Notes under the pieces: model-generated
What the model was told of the DNA's origin: nothing
Seen by the model: only the letters and a program-made list of their open reading frames with translations
Databases searched by the model: none
In this document: positions 37,742 to 46,074 of the stretch, piece by piece
Position numbering within the stretch: the stretch's first letter is position 1
Layout: each line of letters begins with the position of its first letter
Assembly: GCF_011043545.1 (NCBI RefSeq)
Contig: NZ_JAAKGP010000003.1
Location: 460,865 to 524,864 of the forward strand
DNA from: Rhodobacter sp. SGA-6-6
Lineage (GTDB): Bacteria > Pseudomonadota > Alphaproteobacteria > Rhodobacterales > Rhodobacteraceae
DNA length: 64,000 bases
Direction of reading: 5' to 3'
Position numbers and translations under genes: made by a program

Positions 37742-40186
37742 ATGGACCCCTGGGACGACGATCCGCTGAACAACCCCGTGCCCCCCGCCGCGCCGCTGTC
37801 GCAGCGCGCCATGGCCGTGCGGCCGGCGCCTTATCTCGACGGGCTGAACCCCGCGCAGCGCGCGGCGGTGGAGGCGCTGGACGGTCCGGTGCTGATGCTG
37901 GCCGGCGCCGGCACCGGCAAGACCCGGGCGCTGACCGCCCGCATCGTCCACCTGCTGGCCCTGCACAAGGCCCGGCCGAACGAGATCCTCGCCGTCACCT
38001 TCACCAACAAGGCCGCGCGCGAGATGAAGGATCGCGTCCACCGGATGCTGGGCGAGGTGGCCGAGGGGATGCCCTGGATGGGCACCTTCCACTCGCTCTC
38101 GGTCAAGATCCTCCGCCGCCATGCCGAGCTTGTGGGCCTGAAGCCCAGCTTCACCATCCTCGACACCGACGACCAGCTGCGGCTCTTGAAGCAGCTGATC
38201 GCGGCGCGCAACATCGACGACAAGCGCTGGCCCGCAAGGATGCTGGCCGGGCTGATCGACGGCTGGAAGAACCGCGCGCTGACGCCGGAGAAAGTGCCCT
38301 CGACCGACGGCGCGGCCTACAACAACCTGGGGACCGAGCTTTACGCCGAATACCAGGAGCGGCTGCGCGCCCTGAACGCCTGCGACTTCGGCGACCTGCT
38401 GCTGCATTGCGTCGAGATCTTCCGCAGGCACGAGGACGTGCTGGCGCAATACCAGCGCTGGTTCCGCTACATCCTGGTCGACGAATACCAGGACACCAAC
38501 GTCGCCCAGTATCTCTGGCTGCGGCTGCTGGCGCAGGCGCATCGCAACATCTGCTGCGTCGGCGACGACGACCAGTCGATCTACGGCTGGCGCGGGGCCG
38601 AGGTCGGCAACATCCTGCGCTTCGAGAAGGACTTCCCCGGCGCGCAGGTGATAAGGCTGGAGCAGAACTACCGCTCCACCCCGCATATCCTCGCCGCCGC
38701 CTCGGGCGTGATCAGCGCCAATGCCGGCCGGCTGGGCAAGACGCTGTGGACCGAGGCCGAGGAAGGCGAGAAGGTCCGCCTGATCGGCCATTGGGACGGC
38801 GAGGAAGAGGCGCGCTGGATCGGCGAGGAGATCGAGGCGATCCAGCGCGGCACCCGCGGCCGCGATCCGGTCAGCCTCGACAGGCAGGCCATCCTCGTCC
38901 GCGCCAGCCACCAGATGCGCGCCTTCGAGGATCGCTTCCTGACCATTGGCCTGCCGTATCGCGTCATCGGCGGCCCGCGCTTCTACGAGCGGCAGGAAAT
39001 CCGCGACGCCATGGCCTATTTCCGGCTGGCGGTCAGCCCCGACGACGACCTCGCCTTCGAGCGGGTGGTGAACGTGCCGAAGCGCGGCCTAGGCGACAAG
39101 GCGGTGCAGTCGATTCAGATCGAGGCGCGGCGGCTGGGGATGAGCCTCTTGGAAGGCGCCCGCAGCCTGGTGGCGCAGGGCGGCCTGCCGGCCCGCGGCG
39201 CGGCGCAGTTGCGGGTCTTCGTCGAAGGGGTGGACCGCTGGCACGCCGCCATCGCCGGCGCCCGCGCCACGCCGGCGGATGCGGTGATCGAGCCGCTGCT
39301 GCCCGAGACGCCGCCCGCCACCGACCTGAGCCATGTCCGGCTGGCCGAGGTGATCCTGGAGGAATCGGGCTATGTCTCGATGTGGCAGAACGACAAGACG
39401 CCCGAGGCCGAGGGGCGGCTGGAGAACCTGAAGGAGCTGGTCAAGGCGCTGGAGCAGTTCGACAGCCTGCAGGGCTTTCTCGAACATGTCGCGCTGATCA
39501 TGGACAACGACGCCGAGGATGCGGCCGAGAAGGTCTCGATCATGACCCTCCACGCGGCGAAGGGGCTGGAGTTCCCGGTGGTCTTCCTGCCGGGCTGGGA
39601 GGACGGGCTGTTCCCCAGCCAGCGCAGCATGGACGAAAGCGGGTTGAAGGGGATCGAGGAGGAACGGCGGCTGGCCTATGTCGGCATCACCCGGGCCGAG
39701 GAGCTGTGCACGATCTCCTTCGCCTCCAACCGCCGGGTCTATGGCCAATGGCAAAGCCAGCTGCCCAGCCGGTTCATCGACGAACTGCCCGTCGATCACG
39801 TCGAGGTGCTGACGCCCCCCGGCCTGATGGGCGGTGGCTACGGCGCGGCGGCGCCGGGGTTCGGGGGCGGCTTCGGCGGCTCGACCATCGAGGAGCGGGC
39901 GACGCGGGTGGATGTCTACAACTCCCCCGGCTGGCGGCGGCTGCAGGAGCGGCAGGCGATCCGCCCGGTGGCGCAGCCGCGCGAGGCGCGGAACGTCACC
40001 ATCGACCTGACGGCGGAGAGCGCCTATTCCATCGGCGACCGGGTGTTCCATACCAAGTTCGGCTATGGAAGGGTCATCGGGATCGAGGGCGACAAGCTGG
40101 ACATCCGCTTCGACAAGGCCGGCGAGAAGAAGATCGTCGCCCGTTTCGTGATGCCCGCCGACATGGCGGACGGGATTCCGTTCTAG
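37742..40186 (+). CDS. uvrD: UvrD/PcrA-type superfamily 1A DNA helicase
   Basis: 814 aa. Motifs: Q motif NPAQRAAV, Walker A AGAGTGKTR (53-62), DEYQDTN, GDDDQSIYGWRGA, QNYRST, then TLHAAKGLEFPVVFLPG (motif V region) and VGITRAEE (motif VI). It unwinds DNA in nucleotide excision and mismatch repair. The C-terminal tail has a Tudor-like segment (about 740-814) with GDRVFHTKFGYGRV that can bind RNA polymerase. UvrD and PcrA are close relatives; both names would fit. ATG 37742 is the first methionine before the conserved part. Confidence 0.94.
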   Translation: MDPWDDDPLNNPVPPAAPLSQRAMAVRPAPYLDGLNPAQRAAVEALDGPVLMLAGAGTGKTRALTARIVHLLALHKARPNEILAVTFTNKAAREMKDRVHRMLGEVAEGMPWMGTFHSLSVKILRRHAELVGLKPSFTILDTDDQLRLLKQLIAARNIDDKRWPARMLAGLIDGWKNRALTPEKVPSTDGAAYNNLGTELYAEYQERLRALNACDFGDLLLHCVEIFRRHEDVLAQYQRWFRYILVDEYQDTNVAQYLWLRLLAQAHRNICCVGDDDQSIYGWRGAEVGNILRFEKDFPGAQVIRLEQNYRSTPHILAAASGVISANAGRLGKTLWTEAEEGEKVRLIGHWDGEEEARWIGEEIEAIQRGTRGRDPVSLDRQAILVRASHQMRAFEDRFLTIGLPYRVIGGPRFYERQEIRDAMAYFRLAVSPDDDLAFERVVNVPKRGLGDKAVQSIQIEARRLGMSLLEGARSLVAQGGLPARGAAQLRVFVEGVDRWHAAIAGARATPADAVIEPLLPETPPATDLSHVRLAEVILEESGYVSMWQNDKTPEAEGRLENLKELVKALEQFDSLQGFLEHVALIMDNDAEDAAEKVSIMTLHAAKGLEFPVVFLPGWEDGLFPSQRSMDESGLKGIEEERRLAYVGITRAEELCTISFASNRRVYGQWQSQLPSRFIDELPVDHVEVLTPPGLMGGGYGAAAPGFGGGFGGSTIEERATRVDVYNSPGWRRLQERQAIRPVAQPREARNVTIDLTAESAYSIGDRVFHTKFGYGRVIGIEGDKLDIRFDKAGEKKIVARFVMPADMADGIPF

Positions 40187-40209
40187 GGCAGACCGGCCTC
40201 CGGCCAGGT

Positions 40210-40418
40210 CGGGCGGGACAAGGCGAGGCATTGCCTCGCCCCCGCCCGTGCGGATGGGTTCGACCGGAGACCTGCCAGCCCGAGACCCCGAGAGGCCAGC
40301 GCCCGCCCGGGCGGGCGAGAAGCGCCCGCCGAGGGGCGGGCGGGCGCTGGCCGGGCCTTTGAGGCCCGGCCGGACAAGGGGAAGCGTTGCGCTGTGGCGA
40401 AGGCGATGGCCTTCGCCA
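40210..40418 (-). repeat. Element A, copy 4 (209 bp)
   Basis: Minus orientation between the convergent uvrD and benE genes: H4 40210-40248, H3 outer arms 40294-40305 and 40341-40352, inner arms 40310-40317 and 40323-40330, H2 40349-40371, H1 40395-40418. It fills most of the 292-bp gap; nothing else is seen there. Confidence 0.9.
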
Positions 40419-40478
40419 GACAAAAGGACCGCTACGCCCGAATGCCGATCCGCCCAGAAATCCCTCGGATTTCGGCGC

Positions 40479-41624
40479 CTACCGCCGCGCCGCGCGCTCG
40501 GTCAGGTAGACCGCCACCCCGGCCACCAGCCCCCAGAAGGCCGCGCCGACGCCGAGGAACGGCACCCCGGCCGCGGTGATCCCCAGTGTCAGCACCGCGG
40601 CGAAGCGTTGCTCGGGCACCGCCATCGCGGTCGCCAGCGCGCCGGTCAGCGCCCCCAGCAGCGCCAGCCCGACCAGCGCCAGCATCACCTGCGGCGGCAG
40701 CGCGGCCAACAGCGTCAGGATCGCCGGCGAGCACAGGCCGAGCAGCGCCCAGAACACCGCGTAGGCCAGCCCGACCTTCCAGCGCTGGCTGCGGTCGGGG
40801 TGCACGTCGTCGCCCATGCAGATCGCCGCGGTGATCGCCGCCATGCTGATGGTATGGGCGCCGAAGAAGGCCGACAGCGCCGACAGCACCCCGGTCACCC
40901 CGAGGCCGCTGCGCACCGGCGGCTCGAACCCGGCGGCGCGCATGGTGGCGAAACCGGGCAGGTTCTGGCTGGCCATGGTGACGAGGTAGAGCGGGATCAC
41001 CAGCCCGACCACGGTGCCCGGGTCGAACTCGGGCAGGACCGGCACCAGTCGGGGCAGGGGCAGCGCCAGCGCGGGCCAGTCCGCCTGCCCGCTGCCGAAG
41101 GCCAGCGCCAGCCCGGCGGCCAGAGCGGCGATCACGGCGACGGCCGGGTTCTTCAGCCGCACCAGCGCGAAGACCGCCAGCATCGGCAGCACCAGGAGCG
41201 GCGCGCTGTCCGCCGCCTCCACGCCCTTCAGCACGAAGGGAAGCAGCACCCCCGCCAGCATCCCGCCGGCGATCCCGTCCGGGATCCGCGCCACCGCCCG
41301 GCCGAGGGGCCGCACCAGCCCGGTCAGCGCGATCAGGAGGCCGGTCAGCACGAAGGCCCCCACGGCCATTTCCATGCTCAGCCCGGTGGTCGCCGCCACC
41401 AGCGCCGTGCCCGGCGTCGACCAGGCCAGCACCACCGGCACCCGGTGCCAGGTCGACAGCACCGCCGCGCCGATGGCCTTGGCCAGGCACACCGCCAGCA
41501 CCCAGCTTGCCGTCTGCGCCTCGCTGGCACCCACGGCGGCGGCGGCGGCCAGCACCAGCGCGATGGTGGAGCCGTAGCCCACCAGCGCCGCCACGAAGGC
41601 GGCCGAGATCAGGGATGCCCGCAT
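40479..41624 (-). CDS. BenE-family (benzoate/H+ symporter) transporter
   Basis: 381 aa with about eleven to twelve hydrophobic segments. The BenE family (benzoate-proton symport) shows here as GYGSTIALVLAAAAAVGASEAQ near the start, WSTPGTALVAA, IPDGIAGGMLAGVL and MASQNLPGFATMRAAG. ATG 41624 is preferred over GTG 41639 because GGAGG lies 6 nt upstream. No aromatic-degradation genes are nearby, so the substrate is not proven. It lies 58 bp downstream of the end of the cuckoo-RNA array on the same strand. Inner membrane. Confidence 0.85.
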   Translation of the reverse strand: MRASLISAAFVAALVGYGSTIALVLAAAAAVGASEAQTASWVLAVCLAKAIGAAVLSTWHRVPVVLAWSTPGTALVAATTGLSMEMAVGAFVLTGLLIALTGLVRPLGRAVARIPDGIAGGMLAGVLLPFVLKGVEAADSAPLLVLPMLAVFALVRLKNPAVAVIAALAAGLALAFGSGQADWPALALPLPRLVPVLPEFDPGTVVGLVIPLYLVTMASQNLPGFATMRAAGFEPPVRSGLGVTGVLSALSAFFGAHTISMAAITAAICMGDDVHPDRSQRWKVGLAYAVFWALLGLCSPAILTLLAALPPQVMLALVGLALLGALTGALATAMAVPEQRFAAVLTLGITAAGVPFLGVGAAFWGLVAGVAVYLTERAARR

Positions 41625-41660
41625 GAAACCTCCGGCCACAAGCCGGGCGGACTATCGGGT

Positions 41661-41719
41661 GGGGAAGGGGGAAAGAAAAGAGGCGGCGATGCCGAGGGAG
41701 GAGGAGAGGCATCGCCGCC
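41661..41719 (-). terminator. Rho-independent terminator of the cuckoo-RNA array
   Basis: On the minus strand the last hairpin of the array (12-bp arms, 41682-41719) is followed by TCTTTTCTTTC (41681-41671). GC-rich stem plus pyrimidine/T-rich tail is the expected form of a terminator. Confidence 0.55.
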
Positions 41720-41755
41720 GGTTCAGCCGGCCCATGGGAGGAGGAGAGGGCCGCC
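41682..41755 (-). ncRNA. Cuckoo/CcsR-like small RNA 4
   Basis: Two stem-loops: 41728-41753 (stem GGGCCG..CGGCCC read from either side, 6 bp) and 41682-41719 (12-bp stem). On the minus strand each loop presents CTCCTCCTCCC. The second hairpin is also the array terminator. Confidence 0.8.
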
Positions 41756-41788
41756 GAAGACCTGTGGGCCGAGGGGCCCGGAAAAGGC

Positions 41789-41859
41789 GCGGCGGTGCCG
41801 AGGGAGGAGGAGAGGCACCGCCGCTGGTTCCGTCGGCCCGAGGGAGGAGGAGAGGGCCG
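41789..41859 (-). ncRNA. Cuckoo/CcsR-like small RNA 3
   Basis: Two stem-loops with CTCCTCCTCCC loops: 41834-41859 (6-bp stem) and 41791-41822 (9-bp perfect stem GGCGGTGCC/GGCACCGCC, extendable). A small stem GGGCC-GAGG-GGCCC lies after it at 41766-41779 and carries only a CCTC loop on the minus strand. Confidence 0.8.
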
Positions 41860-41880
41860 CCGAAATCCGTTGTCCTTTGC

Positions 41881-41947
41881 GGCAGCGCCCGAGGGAGGAG
41901 GGACGCCGCCGCCTGCTTCACCGGCCCAAGGGAGGAGGAGAGGGCCG
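41881..41947 (-). ncRNA. Cuckoo/CcsR-like small RNA 2
   Basis: Two stem-loops: 41922-41947 (6-bp stem, loop CTCCTCCTCCC on the minus strand) and 41881-41910, which is weaker, with one mismatch in the stem and a slightly shorter loop that still contains CCTCCTCCC. Confidence 0.75.
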
Positions 41948-41962
41948 CCGAAGCTGTAGGGT

Positions 41963-42037
41963 GACGGTGCTGCCGAGGGAGGAGGAGAGGCAGCGCCGTC
42001 TTTCGCCATGGACCCCGAGGGAGGAGGAGAGGGGTCC
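41963..42037 (-). ncRNA. Cuckoo/CcsR-like small RNA 1
   Basis: Nearest to the DUF1127 gene. Stem-loops at 42010-42037 (7-bp stem GGACCCC/GGGGTCC) and 41963-42000 (12-bp stem). Both loops show CTCCTCCTCCC on the minus strand. It starts 10 bp after the DUF1127 stop codon, so it is probably processed from the same transcript, as described for R. sphaeroides CcsR1-4. Confidence 0.8.
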
Positions 42038-42047
42038 GGGCAGAAAC

Positions 42048-42263
42048 TTACTTGCCGTAGGCGGCCTCGCGGGCCACCTGGGCGATGGAGAGCCGCGAGA
42101 TGCCCAGATCGGCCAGTTCGCGGTCGTTCAGCTGGCTCAGTTCCGCCAGGGTCACCGCATAGAGGCGGCGGCGGGCGATTGCGGTCTTCAGCGCGCCGAT
42201 CAGGCCGGAGGACCGGCGGGCGCGGCTGGGACGGGCGAAGGAAGCGGTGGTGACGTAAGCCAT
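42048..42263 (-). CDS. ccaF1: DUF1127 small protein, CcaF1-like
   Basis: 71 aa. The C-terminal part matches DUF1127: a basic helix, ALKTAIARRRLYAVTLAELSQLNDRELADLGISRLSIA. Start ATG 42263 is chosen because a longer frame would add 36 residues with no conservation, and GAGGC lies upstream. In R. sphaeroides the DUF1127 gene upstream of CcsR RNAs (ccaF1) is an RNA-binding protein affecting sRNA maturation; that function is transferred by synteny only. The known promoter there uses alternative heat-shock sigma factors; I could not find a clean match here. Confidence 0.85.
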   Translation of the reverse strand: MAYVTTASFARPSRARRSSGLIGALKTAIARRRLYAVTLAELSQLNDRELADLGISRLSIAQVAREAAYGK

Positions 42264-42512
42264 GATACTCAAGCCTCGAAGGGTTCGGATACGGACGTTC
42301 TGTCCTGTTGTTGACGCTAACTTGGACCCTTTGCTGCGCTTGCACAATGACCGCCTTGGCAATGCTGCCATGCAGCATCCGCATGGCTCCTGGTCACAAA
42401 AATGTCATTGTTATTAATGCCTTTGCCGGATTTTTGAGCATCCGGTCAACGCACCCTTGCCCTTTCCGGCAAAGCGCTGGACCTTGGGGGCAAATCAAGG
42501 GGGAATCTTTCC

Positions 42513-43610
42513 ATGTCCGTCACCCGCGACAGCATCCTCGGGGTCCTCGGGGGGCTTTCCCTGCCCGGCGGGGGCAGCCTGGTCTCGCGCGATCTGATTC
42601 GGGCGCTGAACGTCGAGGACGGCCCCGCCGGCGCCATCATCCGCTTCGTGATCGAGGCCGCGACGCCCGAGGAGGCCCGCGCGCTGGCCCCGGTGCAGGC
42701 GCAGGCCGAGGCGGCGCTGAAGGCGCTGCCCGGGGTGGCGCAGGTCGGCGTGGTGATGACGGCGCATGGCCCGGCGAAGAAGGAGCCGCCGTCCGCCGCG
42801 CCGCCGAAGCTGCAGATCGGCGGCCATCCGACGCCGCAGCAGGGCGGGCCGCAACGGATCTCGGGCGTGGCGCGGATCATCGCGGTGGCCTCGGGCAAGG
42901 GCGGGGTGGGGAAATCCACCGTGTCGTCGAACCTCGCCGTGGCGCTGGCGAAGCAGGGGCGGAAGGTCGGGCTCTTGGACGCCGACATCCTGGGCCCGTC
43001 GCAGGCCAAGATGATGGGCGTCACCGCCCGCCCGGCCAGCCCCGACGGCAAGACCATCGAGCCGCCGACGGCGCATGGCGTGAAGATGATGTCGCTGGGC
43101 CTGATGCTGAAGGAGGGCGAGGCGGTGATCTGGCGCGGCCCGATGCTGATGGGCGCGCTGGAGCAGCTGCTGGGCCAGGTGAACTGGGGCACGCTGGACG
43201 TGCTGATCGTCGACCTGCCGCCCGGCACCGGCGATGTGCAGCTGACGCTGTGCCAGCGCACCCATCTCACTGGCGCGCTGGTGGTCTCCACCCCGCAGGA
43301 CGTGGCGCTGCTGGATGCGCGCAAGGCCATCGACATGTTCGCCAAGCTGAAGACGCCGGTCCTTGGCCTGATCGAGAACATGTCCACCTACGTCTGTCCC
43401 AATTGCGGCCACGAGGCGCATATCTTCGGCCATGGCGGCGTGGCGGAGGAGGCGCGGAAGCTGGACCTGCCGTTCCTGGGCGAGCTGCCGCTGGCGCTGG
43501 AGGTCCGCGTCGCGGGCGACGAGGGGAAACCCATCGCCGCCGGCGAGGGCCCGCAGGCCGAGGCCTATGCGAGACTGGCGCATCGGCTGATCGCGGGCGG
43601 AATGGCGTGA
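42513..43610 (+). CDS. mrp: Mrp/ApbC iron-sulfur cluster carrier ATPase
   Basis: 365 aa. An N-terminal MIP18-like domain (1-85) is followed by a P-loop ATPase: deviant Walker [10 protein letters not shown] (128-136), DADILGPSQ, and the cluster-binding C295-P-N-C298. ApbC/Mrp proteins carry [4Fe-4S] clusters to target enzymes in the cytoplasm. The gene is alone; the 249 bp upstream is shared with the divergent DUF1127 gene and contains small palindromes (42362-42378) but no clear promoter. Complete and typical. Confidence 0.93.
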   Translation: MSVTRDSILGVLGGLSLPGGGSLVSRDLIRALNVEDGPAGAIIRFVIEAATPEEARALAPVQAQAEAALKALPGVAQVGVVMTAHGPAKKEPPSAAPPKLQIGGHPTPQQGGPQRISGVARIIAVASGKGGVGKSTVSSNLAVALAKQGRKVGLLDADILGPSQAKMMGVTARPASPDGKTIEPPTAHGVKMMSLGLMLKEGEAVIWRGPMLMGALEQLLGQVNWGTLDVLIVDLPPGTGDVQLTLCQRTHLTGALVVSTPQDVALLDARKAIDMFAKLKTPVLGLIENMSTYVCPNCGHEAHIFGHGGVAEEARKLDLPFLGELPLALEVRVAGDEGKPIAAGEGPQAEAYARLAHRLIAGGMA

Positions 43611-43626
43611 TCGGGTAGGGACGGGG

Positions 43627-43694
43627 TGGCGGGGTGAACCCCGCCCTACACGGATGTCCCGGAAAATTCCCGTAGGGCGGGGTTCACCCCGCCA
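43627..43694. repeat. REPIN-like inverted pair of GTAG palindromes
   Basis: Two 23-nt arms (43627-43649 and 43672-43694) are perfect inverted copies with a 22-nt spacer. Each arm contains its own palindrome (GGCGGGG-N4-CCCCGCC) and carries GTAG at its inner 5' end. GTAG next to a palindrome is the mark of REP sequences acted on by RAYT transposases. Located 16 bp after mrp and 13 bp before element A copy 5. Confidence 0.75.
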
Positions 43695-43707
43695 TTCTCC
43701 CGTGTCT

Positions 43708-43917
43708 TGGCGAAGGCGCGTGCCTTCGCCATAGCGCAACGGTTCCATCTGGACCGGCCGGGACCGCAAGTCCCGGCCGGCGCCCGCCCGCCCCCTGGCG
43801 GGCGCTTCACGCCCGCCCGGTCGGGCGCTGGCCTCTCGGGGTTTCTCGCTGACAGGTTTCCAGCTGATATGCCGCGCACGGGCGGGGGCGAGGCCGTGCC
43901 TCGCCTGTTCCCGCCCG
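43708..43917 (+). repeat. Element A, copy 5 (210 bp)
   Basis: H1 43708-43731, H2 43754-43780, H3 outer arms 43775-43786 and 43822-43833 (one mismatch), inner arms 43797-43804 and 43810-43817, H4 43879-43917. H2 reads GGCCGGGAC/GTCCCGGCC instead of GGCCGGGCC/GGCCCGGCC, so both arms changed together. It lies in the 960-bp gap between mrp and mraZ, which otherwise holds only the REPIN pair and MraZ sites. Confidence 0.9.
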
Positions 43918-43981
43918 GGCCGAGGCCGGCGCATATCTCCCCGCGCTTCGCGGGATGCCATGGGAAACGAATCATGAGGGC

Positions 43982-43996
43982 TGGGATTTCACGGGA
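43982..43996 (+). promoter_or_regulatory. MraZ box pair, distal
   Basis: TGGGA at 43982-43986 and CGGGA at 43992-43996, 10 bp apart, preceded by a single TGGGA at 43961. Same box type as the main cluster at 44258. Confidence 0.45.
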
Positions 43997-44105
43997 AAAG
44001 ACCCTTTCCCGGCCGGGTCTGCAGCGTCCCGTCCGCTCCGAACGCTGCTGAATCGCCCCCGCCTAGGTCCTGAAAGCCACACCCGCCCGCAATTCCCGAA
44101 GTTTT

Positions 44106-44120
44106 TGGGATCGCACGGGA
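44106..44120 (+). promoter_or_regulatory. MraZ box pair, middle
   Basis: TGGGA at 44106-44110 and CGGGA at 44116-44120, again exactly 10 bp apart, in a lower-GC stretch. Confidence 0.5.
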
Positions 44121-44257
44121 AATCTTTTGTCTCCGATCACGACACAATATCTAGCGGCTCACTCCGGCGTGATCCCTAGAATTAGGCAAGGGATCGGCAA
44201 TTCCGGCACAAGATGCTGCTTCCCGGCCCCTGCTGGAACAACATCTGGCGTGCTTCC

Positions 44258-44301
44258 TCCCAAAAATTCCCTTGCTATCCCATGCAATCCCATGTCATCC
44301 C
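44258..44301 (-). promoter_or_regulatory. MraZ operator: five GGGA boxes at 10-bp spacing
   Basis: TCCC at 44258, 44268, 44278, 44288 and 44298 (GGGA on the minus strand), the three central ones inside ATCCCAT/ATCCC. MraZ proteins bind direct repeats of TGGGN separated by 5 bp upstream of their own gene, which is exactly this geometry. It lies 270 bp before the mraZ start; the rest of the 650-bp region after element A copy 5 holds no gene that I can support. Confidence 0.75.
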
Positions 44302-44570
44302 TTCTCTCACGGAAGATGAGACGGGCAGACAAAAACGCAGGGGCAGCGAAAGACCCCGAACAAGGCGAAAAGGCAACTTCATACAGGCAGCCCCTTTCAT
44401 CGGACGACAGAGATCCGGCGCGCGAGCGAGCAGACATCTCCCCCAGGTGGCGCGCGTAGCTGGACGCCCAGCGATGGGACAGCGGCGGATCGGACAGTGG
44501 CAGCAGTCCGATCCGCCCATTTTCATTCGCGCGAGGGCAGCAACGAGTTTTGGCAGAGGCCACGGGACAG

Positions 44571-45077
44571 ATGGCTGAGGCGTTCAGAGGCGAGTTCTAC
44601 CAGACGGTAGACAAGAAGGCCCGGGTGTCGATCCCGGCGGCCTTCCGCCGCATTCTGGACGCCGACGACGCCCAGAAGGGCGAAAAGGGCGAACCCCGGC
44701 TCTACATGGTCTTCGGCGGCAAGGCGCGGCGGTTCGTCGAATGCTACTCCAAGGCCGGGGCCGACGATCTGGCCGCCCGCATCGAGGCGATGCCGATCGG
44801 CAGCCCGGAACGCGACCGCGCCGAACGCGACCTGATCACCCGCTCGGTGATGCTGGAGATCGACAGCGACGGCCGCATCGTCCTGCCGCAGAAGGTGCGC
44901 GAGAAGATGGGCTTCGGCGCCGACCTCGCCTCCGAGGGCGGCGAGGCGGTCTTCGCCGGCTCGACCAACCGCTTCAAGCTTTACCGCAAGGAAGTCTACG
45001 AGGCGGAACTCGCCGACGAGGACGACGACGACACCGATCCGCTGACCCTGGTGGGCCGCGCGACCCGCAGCGGGTGA
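44571..45077 (+). CDS. mraZ: Transcriptional regulator MraZ
   Basis: 168 aa, first gene of the dcw cluster. Two tandem AbrB/SpoVT-like swapped-hairpin domains: residues 5-60 with [20 protein letters not shown], and about 90-140 with [20 protein letters not shown], each with the DxxGR-type turn. MraZ forms a ring and represses the dcw promoter. An acidic C-terminal tail (EDDDDTD) follows. ATG 44571 gives the family length; a TTG at 44550 is the alternative. Followed by rsmH after 4 bp. Confidence 0.95.
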   Translation: MAEAFRGEFYQTVDKKARVSIPAAFRRILDADDAQKGEKGEPRLYMVFGGKARRFVECYSKAGADDLAARIEAMPIGSPERDRAERDLITRSVMLEIDSDGRIVLPQKVREKMGFGADLASEGGEAVFAGSTNRFKLYRKEVYEAELADEDDDDTDPLTLVGRATRSG

Positions 45078-45081
45078 CGCG

Positions 45082-46074
45082 ATGTCCGCCGCTGCCATGG
45101 CCTCCGATCCCCACATCCCCGTCCTGCTGGAGCCGCTGCTGGAAGCGGTCGCCCCGGTCTCCGGGGTCTGGGTCGACGGCACCTTCGGGGCAGGGGGCTA
45201 TGCCCGCGGCCTGGTCGCCGCCGGGGCGGAGCGCGTGATCGGCATCGACCGCGACCCGCTGGCGCATGAGATGGCCGCCGGCTGGCTGGAGTCGGAACCC
45301 CGGATCACCCTGAAGCTCGGCACCTTTTCCGACCTCGACACCCTCGCGGGCGAGCCGCTGGACGGGGTGGTGCTGGACCTCGGGGTGTCGTCGATGCAGC
45401 TGGACCTGGCCGAGCGCGGGTTCTCCTTCATGAAGGACGGCCCGCTGGACATGCGGATGAGCCAGGACGGCCCCTCGGCCGCCGATCTGGTCGCCACCGC
45501 ATCGGAAACCGAACTGGCCGACATCCTTTATCACTACGGCGAGGAACATGCCTCGCGCCGCATCGCCCGCGCCATCGTGGCGGAACGGGCGAAGGCGCCG
45601 ATCGCCACCACGCTGCGGCTGGCCGAGATCGTGGCGCGGCAACTGCCTCGCCCGAAACCCGGGCAAAGCCATCCGGCGACCCGCAGCTTCCAGGCCATCC
45701 GCATCGCGGTGAACGCCGAGTTCACCGAACTGGCCGAGGGGCTGGCCGCCGCCGAACGGGCGCTGAAGCCCGGCGGCAAGCTGGCCGTGGTCACCTTCCA
45801 TTCGCTGGAGGACCGCATCGTCAAGCGGTTCTTCCAGCTGGCCTCGGGCCACGAGCCTGCCGCCAACCGCTATGCCCCGGCCACCGCGCCGGAGACCGCC
45901 CGCTTCACCATGGCCACCCGCAAGGCCATCGGTCCGGGCGACGCCGAGACCGCCGCCAACCCGCGCGCCCGCAGCGCCAAGCTGCGCGTCGGCATCCGCA
46001 CCGATGCCCCCGCCAAATCCATCCCGCCCGCCGACCTCGGCCTGCCCACGTTCAGCCGCAAAGGACGCCGCTGA
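45082..46074 (+). CDS. rsmH: 16S rRNA (cytosine-1402-N4)-methyltransferase
   Basis: 330 aa. RsmH (MraW) methylates C1402 of 16S rRNA in the decoding centre. [12 protein letters not shown] opens the protein; [17 protein letters not shown] is the SAM motif, followed by [17 protein letters not shown], the insertion domain and [17 protein letters not shown] near residue 245. ATG 45082, with ATG 45097 as an alternative. The stop overlaps the ftsL start (TGATG), showing operon coupling. Confidence 0.95.
   Translation: MSAAAMASDPHIPVLLEPLLEAVAPVSGVWVDGTFGAGGYARGLVAAGAERVIGIDRDPLAHEMAAGWLESEPRITLKLGTFSDLDTLAGEPLDGVVLDLGVSSMQLDLAERGFSFMKDGPLDMRMSQDGPSAADLVATASETELADILYHYGEEHASRRIARAIVAERAKAPIATTLRLAEIVARQLPRPKPGQSHPATRSFQAIRIAVNAEFTELAEGLAAAERALKPGGKLAVVTFHSLEDRIVKRFFQLASGHEPAANRYAPATAPETARFTMATRKAIGPGDAETAANPRARSAKLRVGIRTDAPAKSIPPADLGLPTFSRKGRR

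Noticed and set aside
41682..42037. Regularly repeated GAGGGAGGAGGAG units resembling a CRISPR or tandem repeat
   Set aside because: Spacing is uneven, each unit lies in the loop of its own stem, and the stems differ. There are no Cas genes. The cuckoo-RNA reading explains every unit.
44159..44563. Open frame of about 134 codons in front of mraZ, and others on the plus strand
   Set aside because: They cross the MraZ operator, have no ribosome-binding site and have mixed codon use. The region is better explained as regulatory.
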